A stretch of 64,000 bases of DNA from Oasisia sp. SBJ-2009 (GCA_964017155.1 OZ024866.1:20777826-20841825); one strand, 5' to 3'. Counted from the stretch's first letter, positions 1-11,167 are shown. Made by a program: numbers and translations. Notes: generated from the sequence alone by a model not told the origin.

Positions 1-899
1 GTAAATGTCAGAAATGGGTAATGTAATCCCTCAGCGTTCCTTCGGGGGCAGGATGGTCAACTGGTAAAGGCAATGAGCATTACTGAGGGTTATAGGTATT
101 TGGGGAACTCCGTGAGTGTAGGGGACATTCTCGGGTCGACGGTGCGGGACTTACAGCGAGGGGTCGAAGAGCTTAGCAAAGCCCCCCTCAAGCCTAAAAA
201 AAGGCTTTATATTCTGAGGAATAACCTGATTCCCAGTCTATACCACACTGCGGTGTTGGGCAGCCTGCATAAGAAGTCGTTAAAGTTCCTAGACCAAATC
301 ACCCGTGCCGCGGTAGCGTATGATCTTAGCTTCGATTACACAAGGACTCGCCCCTAGGTTTCTTCCACACTTTACCAGGACGGTGGCCAATGGACCATTC
401 CATTGATGAGGACCAAGCGTATGACGGGAGTAGTTGCCTCCAAGGACCCCGAGGTCCGCGCAATCTCCCAGTTGCCTATCTTCGCCCGTGAGCGAAGGCA
501 CTGGTCCGCGCCACTTGCGGTGTTCGGAGTGCCGATCATCAATGGAGCAGGGCTGTAGAGAGCGATGGCAGTCGGACTGCACACGTCTGTCGACGGAAGC
601 GGCCTATCAGGCAGCCGGACCACGGGCTATGTAAACCAGTGGGTGATATCAGGGTCAGCTTTGATGTCCGGAGGTGGTTTTGTCAACTGCGTCCGCATCA
701 AAGGCAATCTGTCGTACACTGGAGCCCGGGCCGCTCTGGGCCACCCAAAACTATCTGTGAAAATGTGATGCGTGCAAGGGTAACGAGACTCTGAGTCACA
801 TACTACAGACATGCCCGTGGACCCATCAACCGCGAAACGATCGTCACGACCGGGTTAACAAGTACCTAACCGCAACCCTGGGCAAGCTCGGTTTTACCA
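1..899 (+). pseudogene. R2 retrotransposon fragment, copy 1 (RT thumb through CCHC knuckle)
   Basis: This is the 3' part of an R2-type reverse transcriptase ORF, entering from outside the window. From 73 it reads YRYLG, then APLKPKKRLYILR and a LIPSLYH segment, the conserved post-palm thumb of R2 proteins. At 764-814 it encodes a C-x2-C-x7-H-x4-C knuckle (CDACKGNETLSHILQTC) followed by a RNDRHDRV stretch; R2 proteins carry this CCHC knuckle just before the endonuclease. The frame is broken (stop at about 355, another near 558, and a shift into the knuckle), so it is dead. The ORF stops at ggttttacca (890-899), where a P-like element is inserted. The sequence is almost identical to 8079-8977, an offset of 8,078 bp, so one copy is a recent duplicate. 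Confidence 0.88.
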
Positions 900-2425
900 G
901 AGAAGGTTCATTTCGCAATGTATAGTGGGCCGCCATTTTAGCGCATGGAGCACAGCGTCGATCAACCGGCTCATTTTGCGCGACCTACGGGTGCAACGAG
1001 TGTAAACAAGTTTCAAGAAACAGATATTTCTTTCGATTTATTGTCATTGCTCTATATTATAATAATAATAATGTCATTCTTATATAGCGCTACATCAACG
1101 CCAAAGCATTCTCAAAGCTCAGAACAATAACAATTACTACCCTGGATTATACACCCTGTGTCAATCTATTTCAACACTTACTCATGGGAGCATTCAATCT
1201 AGATTTCTAGATTATTCAAATACAATTGCAGTCACTTCCTACCAGGTACCCATTTAGACGGCTGGGTGCACCGAGGCAATTCCCAAGGGTGATTGTTTTG
1301 TCCTAGGAAATTACATTATAAAACAATTGCATATTTACATAATGGTAATAGTATGGTAACAATACTAATTTACTCTAATATTGTTTTACTTTTCTTATGT
1401 TATTTACGTGTATTTTCTTTTGGTCAGTTCCAAGAGAAAAGAATCTATGCTCTCCACGACACCCCTCACATCTTAAAGAATATCAGGAACATGCTGAAGC
1501 ATCATGATATTGAATATGAAGATGGAAAGGTAACTTTCAAACACCTATTTAAGTTATAACGTCTCAAATTAACAGTTACGTTCTGTTTGTGTTCCTCCTA
1601 TATTTCCATGTTTATTACAATAGTTAGTCATACAATGTAGTGATAAGTTGTTGTTTTGTCTTTGAATGTTGTAATAACCACAGTTCCTGTGAGTGCATAT
1701 CTTGGTATTGAACCTTGTTACCCTAAGTGTGTCTATTTAAAGTGTTTTGGTACAAACCCTTATATTTGAAACGCTACACTGTCAATAGAAGTACATATTA
1801 AACCATCTCAATCACTGAATTATTTGAAAGATATCAATTCCTTGACATGCATTTCATTGATTGATTTTTATTGATTTATTGATTAACAAGCTATATTTTA
1901 TGGATGAATATATTTCGTATGATATTGCAGGTTGCATCATGGAAAGATGTACACAACTTTTATCGCTTCGACCAAGTCAGACTTGCTCCCAAGGTCAACT
2001 TGCATCATTGTGTTATCATTCAGAGCATTTGTACTCTTCAAATATCTTAAAAGTATTCATATATTTCATTTTTGCGTTTACATTCATATAATCCATAGTG
2101 TCTCTTCAAATATTTTAAATATCTTTTAAATATATTCATATATTCCATTTTGACAACCTGTATCATATTCATTATATTAGCAATGAGATTTTTATTATCA
2201 TGATGACATGTACATTTTGTATACAGTATGTGATTGAATTGAATAGTGCCATTCAACTTACCATGTTCAATAAATAACATTTTGGTTGTGAATATTTTGA
2301 TTGTGAATCATTTAATTACAAGACATGCATGACTAAAAACAAACACAACAATTAAAAAAAAAAGTGCTGATGTGGGTATAGGAAATGGGGGGGGGGTGGG
2401 GAGGGTGCATGATACCGGCCAACGT
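900..2425 (+). mobile_element. P-element-like DNA transposon, copy 1 (3' end lost)
   Basis: This is the same insert as 8978-10468, with the same left junction in the R2 ORF. It differs by about 112 bp present here (about 1289-1400) that copy 2 lacks, and by lacking the pentanucleotide expansion seen in copy 2. It ends abruptly at 2425 after ataccggccaacgt, 12 or more bp short of the right end seen in copy 2, and runs into unrelated AT-rich DNA. It contains two transposase exons (1428-1529 and 1931 onward) and a G-run at 2387-2405. Apart from those exons it is non-coding. A stretch at about 1085-1125 (agcgctacatcaacgccaaa) resembles repeat phrases found again near 58.8 and 62.1 kb. Confidence 0.75.
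1428..2059 (+). pseudogene. P/THAP9-type transposase, two exons with an intron
   Basis: Exon 1 (1428-1529, 34 codons, phase 0) follows a pyrimidine-rich acceptor (tcttttggtcag). It encodes a segment containing HDTPHILKNIRNML, close to the DPPHLLKNIRNNL motif of P-element and THAP9 transposases. It ends gatggaaag before gtaact. The second exon starts at 1931 after gatattgcag and continues in frame with VASWKDVHNFYRFDQVRLAP, matching the V-x-SW-x-x-V motif and the adjoining conserved region. The frame then ends at about 2054. The exons join cleanly at EDGK-VASW, so the 401-bp intron (1530-1930) is well supported. Only about 75 residues of a normally 600-900-residue enzyme are present, so it is inactive. 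Family membership is from motif recognition. Confidence 0.8.
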
Positions 2426-3223
2426 CAGCCACAGGTGTGCAAGAAAGTAAATAACACGCGGTAATATGATGTAAACAAATGTACTAGTAGGCCTGTCTAG
2501 TGTCTGGATAGTGAGAAAACATGTTGCTACGTGCCCTATTGCAAGTTTACGTGCTTCAGTGTTTATGAAGTGCTTCAAGTGCAATTTCAATAACATATGA
2601 ATAATTGAACATATAATATGTACTGCAGTTTCAGCTGGCAGTCTCCTAACATGGCACATTATAAATAGTAGCTTTGTTTTTCAAGTATTGTTTGTTTTAC
2701 GGCACAAATGTTAAATTGTATTTTTTTCTTCACACAGTTGCAAGTACGTTATTACTTATGTAGAACCGATACTCTTAGTTTTTATCATATGCTGAAAAAT
2801 TATTATAATATATGTTAATTATTAATTTCTGTTATGCTTTTTTAATTATAAAGGATCTTTCTTAAAGCTAACACTTCCAAATAAACATGTTAATTTTATA
2901 TTTTCAACATCATACCTAAATAATTCTTCAAAATGAACTTGCAAATTGTCCAAATAATGCTACCAATTCATGTTTGAGTGAGTAAATAGCACGGAATGCT
3001 TGCAGAAGTATTATAACTCTCTGAATATGCATTGTTATTTTTAAATACACGGGTATGGACACATAGGAATTGATGCATGGTTCCCTCAATTATTCCAATC
3101 TGGTATTATTTGCTAAGACAAACTAATTATTTACTAGTGCACACTATGATAAACGAAGCACGCATAAAATCCCCTGATGAAAAGATAAAAGACTATCTCC
3201 GAAGTCAATGCGGCTGACAAGAA
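2426..3223 (+). other. AT-rich intergenic DNA, nothing recognised
   Basis: This stretch joins the truncated P-like copy to the satellite. It is AT-rich with no convincing ORF, RNA gene, tandem repeat or transposon end on either strand. The one 108-residue minus-strand frame at its left edge has no recognisable motif. Confidence 0.5.
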
Positions 3224-6200
3224 CGAGCCAAGGACCTGGAAGAAGACAGATGACATGGTTATGTCTGGTTGTTAGTGTCACATCACCTGACACACAGTAA
3301 GATGACCAAGGACACTGAAGGAGACAGATGACATGGTTCTGTCTGGATGTCAGTGTCACATCACCTGACACAGTAAGATGACCAAGGACACTGAAGGAGA
3401 CAGATGACATGGTTCTGTCTGGATGTCAGTGTCACATCACCTGACACACAGTAAGATGACCAAGGACACTGAAGAAGGCAGATGACATGGTTCTGTCTGG
3501 ATGTCAGTGTCACATCACCTGACACAGTAAGATGACCAAGGACACTGAAGGAGACAGATGACATGGTTCTGTCTGGATGTCAGTGTCACATCACCTGACA
3601 CAGTAAGATGACCAAGGACACTGAAGGAGACAGATGACATGGTTCTGTCTGGATGTCAGTGACACATCACCTGACACACAGTAAGATGAACAAGGACACT
3701 GAAGAAGACAGATGACATGGTTCTGTCTGGATGTCAGTGTCACATCACCTGACACAGTAAGATGACCAAGGACACTGAAGGAGACAGATGACATGGTTCT
3801 GTCTGGATGTCAGTGTCACATCACCTGACACAGTAAGATGACCAAGGACACTGAAGAAGACAGATGACATGGTTATGTCTGGATGTCAGTGTCACATCAC
3901 CTGACACAGTAAGATGACCAAGGACACTGAAGGAGACAGATGACATGGTTATGTCTGGATGTCAGTGTCACATCACCTGACACAGTAAGATGACCAAGGA
4001 CACTGAAGGAGACAGATGACATGGTTCTGTCTGGATGTCAGTGTCACATCACCTGACACAGTAAGATGACCAAGGACACTGAAGGAGACAGATGACATGG
4101 TTCTGTCTGGATGTCAGTGTCACATCACCTGACACAGTAAGATGACCTAGGACATTGAAGAAGACAGATGACATGGTTCTGTCTGGTTGTTAGTGTCACA
4201 TCACCTGACACAGTAAGATGACCAAGGACACTGAAGTAGACAGATGACATGGTTCTGTCTGGATGTCAGTGTCACATCACCTGACACAGTAAGATGACCA
4301 AGGACACTGAAGAAGGCAGATGACATGGTTCTGTCTGGATGTCAGTGTCACATCACCTGACACAGTAAGATGACCAAGGACACTGAAGGAGACAGATGAC
4401 ATGGTTCTGTCTGGATGTCAGTGTCACATCACCTGACACAGTAAGATGACCAAGGACACTGAAGGAGACAGATGACATGGTTCTGTCTGGATGTCAGTGT
4501 CACATCACCTGACACAGTAAGATGACCAAGGACACTGAAGGAGACAGATGACATGGTTCTGTCTGGTTGTTAGTGTCACATCACCTGACACAGTAAGATG
4601 ACCAAGGACACTGAAGGAGACAGATGACATGGTTCTGTCTGGATGTCAGTGTCACATCACCTGACACAGTAAGATGACCAAGGACACTGAAGGAGACAGA
4701 TGACACGGTTATGTCTGGTTGTCAGTGTCACATCACCTGACACAGTAAGATGACCAAGGCACTGAAGGAGACAGATGACATGGTTCTGTCTGGATGTCAG
4801 TGTCACATCACCTGACACACAGTAAGATGACCAAGGACACTGAAGAAGGCAGATGACACAGTTATGTCTGGTTGTCAGTGTCACATCACCTGACACACAG
4901 TAAGATGACCAAGGACATTGAAGAAGACAGATGACACGGTTCTGTTGGATGTCAGTGTCACATCACCTGACACAGTATGATGACCAAGGACACTGAAGAA
5001 GACAGATGACACGGTTCTGTCCGGATGTAAGTGTCACATTACCTGACACACAGTAAGATGACCAAGGACATTGAAGAAGACAGATGACACGGTTCTGTCT
5101 GGATGTCAGTGTCACATCACCTGACACACAGTAAGATGACCAAGGACACTGAAGGAGACAAATGACACGGTTCTGTCTGGATGTCAGTGTCACATCACCT
5201 GACACAGTAAGATGACCAAGGACACTGAAGAAGGCAGATGACATGGTTCTGTCTGGATGTCAGTGTCACATCACCTGACACACAGTAAGATGACCAAGGA
5301 CACTGAAGAAGACAGATGACACGGTTCTGTCTGGATGTCAGTGTCACATCACCTGACACAGTAAGATGACCAAGGACACTGAAGGAGACAGATGACACGG
5401 TTCTGTCTGGATGTCAGTGTCACATCACCTGACACAGTAAGATGACCAAGGACACTGAAGGAGACAGATGACATGGTTCTGTCTGGATGTCAGTGTCACA
5501 TCACCTGACACAGTAAGATGACCAAGGACATTGAAGAAGACAGATGACATGGTTCTGTCTGGTTGTTAGTGTCACATCACCTGACACAGTAAGATGACCA
5601 AGGACACTGAAGGAGACAGATGACATGGTTCTGTCTGGATGTCAGTGTCACATCACCTGACACAGTAAGATGACCAAGGACACTGAAGAAGGCAGATGAC
5701 ATGGTTCTGTCTGGATGTCAGTGTCACATCACCTGACACAGTAAGATGACCAAGGACACTGAAGGAGACAGATGACATGGTTCTGTCTGGATGTCAGTGT
5801 CACATCACCTGACACAGTAAGATGACCAAGGACACTGAAGGAGACAGATGACATGGTTCTGTCTGGATGTCAGTGTCACATCACCTGACACAGTAAGATG
5901 ACCAAGGACACTGAAGGAGACAGATGACATGGTTCTGTCTGGTTGTTAGTGTCACATCACCTGACACAGTAAGATGACCAAGGACACTGAAGGAGACAGA
6001 TGACATGGTTCTGTCTGGATGTCAGTGTCACATCACCTGACACAGTAAGATGACCAAGGACACTGAAGGAGACAGATGACACGGTTATGTCTGGTTGTCA
6101 GTGTCACATCACCTGACACAGTAAGATGACCAAGGCACTGAAGGAGACAGATGACATGGTTCTGTCTGGATGTCAGTGTCACATCACCTGACACACAGTA

Positions 6201-7050
6201 AGATGACCAAGGACACTGAAGAAGGCAGATGACACAGTTATGTCTGGTTGTCAGTGTCACATCACCTGACACAGTAAGATGACCAAGGACATTGAAGAAG
6301 ACAGATGACACGGTTCTGTTGGATGTCAGTGTCACATCACCTGACACAGTATGATGACCAAGGACACTGATGAAGACAGATGACACGGTTCTGTCCGGAT
6401 GTAAGTGTCACATTACCTGACACACAGTAAGATGACCAAGGACATTGAAGAAGACAGATGACACGGTTCTGTCTGGATGTCAGTGTCACATCACCTGACA
6501 CACAGTAAGATGACCAAGGACACTGAAGGAGACAAATGACACGGTTCTGTCTGGATGTCAGTGTCACATCACCTGACACAGTAAGATGACCAAGGACACT
6601 GAAGAAGGCAGATGACATGGTTCTGTCTGGATGTCAGTGTCACATCACCTGACACACAGTAAGATGACCAAGGACACTGAAGAAGACAGATGACACGGTT
6701 CTGTCTGGATGTCAGTGTCACATCACCTGACACAGTAAGATGACCAAGGACACTGAAGGAGACAAATGACACGGTTCTGTCTGGATGTCAGTGTCACATC
6801 ACCTGACACAGTAAGATGACCAAGGACACTGAAGAAGGCAGATGACATGGTTCTGTCTGGATGTCAGTGTCACATCACCTGACACACAGTAAGATGACCA
6901 AGGACACTGAAGAAGACAGATGACACGGTTCTGTCTGGATGTCAGTGTCACATCACCTGACACAGTAAGATGACCAAGGACACTGAAGAAGGCAGATGAC
7001 ATGGTTCTGTCTGGTTGTCAGTGTCACATCAACTGACACAGTAAGATGAT
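3224..7050 (+). repeat. 76-78-bp minisatellite, about 50 units
   Basis: A head-to-tail array whose unit runs gatgaccaaggacactgaag, agacagatgacatggttctg, tctggatgtcagtgtcacat, cacctgacacagtaa. Units are 76 bp, or 78 bp where gacaca is extended to gacacaca. Variants are shared by blocks of units: agatgacacgg versus agatgacatgg, gaaggaga versus gaagaaga/gaagaagg, ggttgttag versus ggatgtcag. Each unit carries GTGTCA-N7-TGACAC, a 6-bp inverted repeat. Minus-strand open frames of 67-117 residues recur because few stops exist in the unit, but the unit length is not a multiple of three in most units and frames break every few units, so I do not call them genes. The first unit (about 3224) is divergent. 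The last ends at gtaagatgat. Confidence 0.97.
4141..6824 (+). repeat. Higher-order repeat of 1,374 bp inside the satellite
   Basis: Diagnostic unit variants recur at an offset of 1,374 bp. These include the unit with ggacattgaagaag plus ggttgttag (4150 and 5524), the shortened ccaaggcactg unit (4750 and 6126), the cggttctgttgg deletion unit (4938 and 6314), the catgatga/tccggatgtaagtg unit (about 4975-5035 and 6349-6409), and the agacaaatgacacgg unit (5155 and 6529). The block 4141-5450 was thus duplicated as 5515-6824, about 18 monomers. A further 230-bp (three-monomer) duplication covers about 6569-6798 and 6799-7028. Confidence 0.85.
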
Positions 7051-7313
7051 CATTGCTCCCGGCTCACCTTTCCAAATTCATTTCGCCTGGTGTGACCAAA
7101 ACATGCACAATTAATGACCTTCAATCCCGACGTCGTAATATGAACGTAGATGTGCGTTGCATGATCGTTTGAGAAACTACAGTCAAGTGCTACATTACTG
7201 TACAACTCTACGCAAACTCCTTGTCATATTCCCATGTCAGGTTGAACACAAAGTAAAATATTAGACAATTCGTACGTAAATATTCACCACTGATAATCCT
7301 GCATGATTCATAC
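7051..7313 (+). other. Unassigned spacer between satellite and R2 fragment
   Basis: About 260 bp with no recognisable coding, RNA or repeat signal. It is not 28S rDNA, so the R2 copy that starts just after it does not have its original 5' flank. Confidence 0.5.
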
Positions 7314-8977
7314 AGCGTCTACGGCAGGGTAGCCGAAGCCTTGAGCAACCCGACATTTTGGATGCTGAAGGGCATCGCCCCAGAAGCATTCCGGCATGGA
7401 GTGCCGGTTCTAATCCCGAAAACGCCAGAAGGCGTGGAACCTCACGACTATCAGCCTATTACTTTAGGTCCTGTTATGTGTCGTGTATTCCACTGAATCT
7501 TGGCCGAGTGAAAAGAACGTCACAATCGAATCTGTGGAACACAGAAGGCTTTCAGGAAGGGTGATGGAATTGGTGAAAATACCTACTTACTTCGAAATGT
7601 CATAGCAGATCAAAAGGCCAGGTATCAATCGACTAACATCTCCTTTCTTGATGTTTCTAAGGCATTCGATTCAGTGTCACACGAGTCCATATTTCTTGCA
7701 GCGGCTTCGGCAGGAATCCCGGACCCTCTAGTGAGATACATAAAGTCGGTATACAAGGGATCTCAAACCCAGCTTCGAGTGGACGGAACACTCAGCCGAA
7801 CATCTCAGTGAATTGTGGCGTCAGGCAGGAAGATCCGTTAAGTCCGGTCCTCTTCAACTCTGTAATCGACCTGGCATAGAAGAAGATTGATGAGGGAATC
7901 GGCGTTGGTATTGGTACCAACAAGCTTTCATGTCTGGCATTTGCTGACGATCTCGTTCCACTGGCTAGTACTCCTAGGGGTCTGCAGCGCCAGTTCGATA
8001 ACATTGAGCTGGCACTCGGTAAGAGTGGTTTGAAACTGAACGTCAACAAGTCAGCTACGATCAGACTTGACGTTCATGGTAAATGTCAGAAATGGGTAAT
8101 GTAATCCCTCAGCGTTCCTTCGGGGGCAGGATGGTCAACTGGTAAAGGCAATGAGCATTACTGAGGGTTATAGGTATTTGGGGAACTCCGTGAGTGTAGG
8201 GGACATTCTCGGGTCGACGGTGCGGGACTTACAGCGAGGGGTCGAAGAGCTTAGCAAAGCCCCCCTCAAGCCTAAAAAAAGGCTTTATATTCTGAGGAAT
8301 AACCTGATTCCCAGTCTATACCACACTGCGGTGTTGGGCAGCCTGCATAAGAAGTCGTTAAAGTTCCTAGACCAAATCACCCGTGCCGCGGTAGCGTATG
8401 ATCTTAGCTTCGATTACACAAGGACTCGCCCCTAGGTTTCTTCCACACTTTACCAGGACGGTGGCCAATGGACCATTCCATTGATGAGGACCAAGCGTAT
8501 GACGGGAGTAGTTGCCTCCAAGGACCCCGAGGTCCGCGCAATCTCCCAGTTGCCTATCTTCGCCCGTGAGCGAAGGCACTGGTCCGCGCCACTTGCGGTG
8601 TTCGGAGTGCCGATCATCAATGGAGCAGGGCTGTAGAGAGCGATGGCAGTCGGACTGCACACGTCTGTCGACGGAAGCGGCCTATCAGGCAGCCGGACCA
8701 CGGGCTATGTAAACCAGTGGGTGATATCAGGGTCAGCTTTGATGTCCGGAGGTGGTTTTGTCAACTGCGTCCGCATCAAAGGCAATCTGTCGTACACTGG
8801 AGCCCGGGCCGCTCTGGGCCACCCAAAACTATCTGTGAAAATGTGATGCGTGCAAGGGTAACGAGACTCTGAGTCACATACTACAGACATGCCCGTGGAC
8901 CCATCAACCGCGAAACGATCGTCACGACCGGGTTAACAAGTACCTAACCGCAACCCTGGGCAAGCTCGGTTTTACCA
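7314..8977 (+). pseudogene. R2 reverse transcriptase, RT to CCHC knuckle
   Basis: Read with frame corrections, the region encodes GVPVLIPKTPEG (RT finger), RKGDGIGENTYLLR, the palm motif FLDVSKAFDSVSH (7644-7682) containing a catalytic Asp, LAFADDLVPLAS with the FADD box at 7940-7951, and LKLNVNKS. It continues into YRYLG and the thumb (APLKPKKRL) at 8151-8435. The CCHC knuckle lies at 8842-8892. There are in-frame stops (TGA 7494, and others near 7810 and 7876), and frame shifts around 8100 and 8420. The enzyme would nick the 28S gene and prime cDNA synthesis on the target; this copy cannot. Bases 8079-8977 are nearly identical to 1-899. Confidence 0.9.
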
Positions 8978-9395
8978 GAGAAGGTTCACTTCGCAATGTA
9001 TAGTGGGCCGCCATTTTAGCGCATGGAGCGCAGCGTCGATCAACCGGCTCATTTTGCGCGACCTACGGGTGCAACGAGTGTAAACAAGTTTCAAGAAACA
9101 GATATTTCTTTCGATTTATTGTCATTGCTCTATATTATAATAATAATAATGTCATTCTTATATAGCGCTACATCAACGCCAAAGCATTCTCAAAGCTCAG
9201 AACAATAACAATTACTACCCTGGATTATACACCCTGTGTCAATCTATTTCAACACTTACTCACGGGAGCATTCAATCTAGATTTCTAGATTATTCAAATA
9301 CAATTGCAGTCACTTCCTACCAGGTACCCATTTAGACGGCTGGGTGCACCGAGGCAATTCCCAAGGGTTATTTACGTGTATTTTCTTTTGGTCAG

Positions 9396-10001
9396 TTCCA
9401 AGAGAAAAGAATCTACGTTCTCCACGACACCCCTCACATCTTAAAGAATATCAGGAACATGCTGAAGCATCATGATATTGAATATGAAGATGGAAAGGTA
9501 ACTTTCAAACACCTATTTAAGTTATAACGTCTCAAATTAACAGTTACGTTCTGTTTGTGTTCCTCCTATATTTCCATGTTTATTACAATAGTTAGTCATA
9601 CAATGAAGTGATCAGTTGTTGTTTTGTCTTTGAATGTTGTAATAACCACAGTTCCTGTGAGTGCATATCTTGGTATTGAACCTTGTTACCCTAAGTGTGT
9701 CTATTTAAAGTGTTTTGGTACAAACCCTTATATTTGAAACGCTACACTGTCAATAGACGTACATATTAAACCATCTCAATGACTGAATTATTTGAAAGAT
9801 ATCGATTCCTTGACATGCATTTCATTGATTGATTTTTATTGATTTATTGATTGACAAGCTATATTTTATGGACGAATATATTTCGTATAATATTGCAGGT
9901 TGCATCATGGAAAGATGTACACGACTTTTATCACTTCGACCAAGTCAGACTTGTTCCCAAGGTCAACTTGCATGATTGTGTTATCATTCAGAGCATTTGT
10001 A
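9396..10001 (+). pseudogene. P/THAP9-type transposase exons, copy 2
   Basis: Exon 1 is 9396-9497 (102 bp), bounded by tcttttggtcag and gtaact. It encodes HDTPHILKNIRNML within a 34-residue segment. The second exon starts at 9899 after tattgcag and reads VASWKDVHDFYHFDQVRLVP, ending at a stop near 10001. The intron is 401 bp, identical in length to copy 1. Substitutions relative to copy 1 include A to V in exon 1 and N to D, R to H and A to V in exon 2, suggesting drift without constraint. Only a fragment of the catalytic region is present. Confidence 0.8.
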
Positions 10002-10126
10002 CTCTTTAAATACCTTAAAAGTATTCATATATTTCATTTTTGCGTTTACATTCATATAATCCATAGTGTCTCTTCAAATATTTTTATTATCATGATGACA
10101 TGTATATTTTGTATGTACAGTATGTG

Positions 10127-10272
10127 ATTGAATTGAATTGAATTGAATTGAATTGAATTGAATTGAATTGAATTGAATTGAATTGAATTGAATTGAATTG
10201 AATTGAATTGAATTGAATTGAATTGAATTGAATTGAATTGAATTGAATTGAATTGAATTGAATTGAATTGAA
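10127..10272 (+). repeat. Pentanucleotide (GAATT)n expansion, about 29 units
   Basis: A perfect GAATT/ATTGA run within P-like copy 2. The equivalent place in copy 1 (about 2231-2245) has only two units (gattgaattgaatag), so the expansion arose after the two copies separated. Open frames reading NSIQF repeats here are artefacts of the 5-bp unit. Confidence 0.98.
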
Positions 10273-10468
10273 TAGTGCCATTCAACATACCATGTTCAAT
10301 AAATTACATTTCGGTTGTGAATATTTTGGTTGTGAATCATTTAATTACAAGACATGCAAGACTAAAAACAAACACAACAATATAAAAATGTGGGTATAGG
10401 AAATTGGGGGGGGGGGGGGTGGGGGGGTGGGGAGGGTGCATGATACCGGCCAACGTTAAATGTTCTCT

Positions 10469-10792
10469 GGTTTTACCACACGCGTGGAACCAGCTATACC
10501 CACTCCTGCAGGGGTGCGCTACCCAGACCTAGTGGCCTGGAAGGGAGACAAGTGCGTTGTCATCGATACCACCATTGTAGCTGATAACTACGATCCTGAT
10601 GACGCGCACGAAAGAAAGGTTGTGTACTACGATCAGCCAGCGATCAAAACCTGGTGCGCCGAGGTCTCCAGAGTACCGGCCGGCAATGTCCAAGTGTCGG
10701 CCTGTGACTGCTCACATGGCGTGGAATTCCGTCCACGTGTTCAGTCAGAGAGTTGCTGGCGTACGGAGTCTCAAAGGCTAATTGGGGTATGA
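10469..10792 (+). pseudogene. R2 restriction-like endonuclease domain, copy 2
   Basis: The region encodes GFTTRVEPAIPTPAGVRYPD, continuing LVAWKGDKCVVIDTTIVADN and HERKVVYYD, then W and Cys-containing residues to about 10790. The PD at 10523-10528, the Asp in VVIDTTI and the K in the HERKVVYYD stretch match the (R)PD...D...K-x3-Y pattern of the R2 nuclease, which nicks the 28S gene at its target site. The domain sits directly downstream of the P-like insert and is the displaced C-terminus of the R2 ORF ending at 8977. The frame runs out at 10792, earlier than the usual R2 C-terminus, implying a frameshift near 10720. Confidence 0.88.
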
Positions 10793-11092
10793 TGTAAGTC
10801 AAAACTTTGGAGGGTGGCGTCGAGTGTTACGCTCACTTTAGTAAATCTACCTCCGGTTTCGGTTTTTCGTTGGTAGTCGGAGAAATACCTGCGCCGCGAT
10901 CGTTATATGCTAGTCGTTATCTCGCGTCTCTTTTTCACGCAGCTCGGTCGTGCGTGAGCGATTGTGGTATCTCGTTGATCATATGATTACATCATGACGT
11001 CACCAGGTGCCATGTATATAGATGTCAGGTTGTGCGATGTATCAATCACAACTCGGGGTACGGGTGTGATTAATAAAAGGACATGGAAACAT
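10793..11092 (+). other. R2 3' UTR
   Basis: About 300 bp between the endonuclease frame and the 28S junction at 11093. In R2 elements the 3' UTR RNA is bound by the element protein to prime reverse transcription. No stop-free coding frame is seen. The last bases (acatggaaacat) abut TAGCCAAATGCC directly with no long A tail. Confidence 0.75.
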
Positions 11093-11126
11093 TAGCCAAA
11101 TGCCTAGTCATCTAATTATTGACGCA

Positions 11127-11167
<41 letters not shown>
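11093..11167 (+). rRNA. 28S rDNA fragment, immediately downstream of the R2 site
   Basis: Reads TAGCCAAATGCC, TCATCTAATTA, TGAATGGATTAACGAGATTC, CTGTCCCTATCTACTA. This is the highly conserved 28S segment just 3' of the R2 cleavage site, with a few substitutions (for example cctagtca for the usual cctcgtca). It stops inside the conserved CTACTA and is fused to an upstream 28S segment, so it is a pseudogene fragment, not a working rRNA gene. Confidence 0.93.

Larger units (their letters stand above)
8978..10468 (+). mobile_element. P-element-like transposon inserted in the R2 ORF, copy 2
   Basis: The insert splits the R2 protein between the CCHC knuckle and the endonuclease. It is flanked by a perfect 10-bp direct repeat, ggttttacca, at 8968-8977 and 10469-10478. 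Removing it restores an in-frame KLGFTTRVEPAIPTPAG, as expected in R2. The ends begin gagaagg (preceded by a) and finish gttctct, a weak inverted repeat (agagaa/ttctct). P elements make 8-bp duplications, so 1-2 bp of the 10-bp repeat may be terminal sequence or chance. The insert holds two transposase exons and a G-run (10406-10437) and is too short to be autonomous. Confidence 0.82.
7314..11092 (+). mobile_element. R2 retrotransposon copy 2: 5'-truncated, intact 3' junction in 28S rDNA
   Basis: A site-specific non-LTR retrotransposon of the R2 clade. The order is RT domain (7314-8400), thumb and linker (to 8840), CCHC knuckle (8842-8892), a 1,491-bp P-like insert, then the restriction-like endonuclease (10469-10790) and a 3' UTR. 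The 3' end is followed at 11093 by TAGCCAAATGCC, the invariant 28S sequence downstream of the R2 cleavage site. The N-terminal zinc finger, Myb domain and 5' UTR are missing. The left flank is unrelated DNA, so the 5' part was lost after insertion by rearrangement, or the copy was truncated and then shuffled. Confidence 0.92.

Noticed and set aside
3144..7002. Minus-strand open frames of 67-117 residues (MSSVSFSVLGHLTVSGDV type) across the 76-bp satellite
   Set aside because: They recur with the unit and shift frame because the unit is 76-78 bp; no independent coding signal.
10052..10288. 78-residue NSIQF repeat frame
   Set aside because: Comes from the GAATT expansion.
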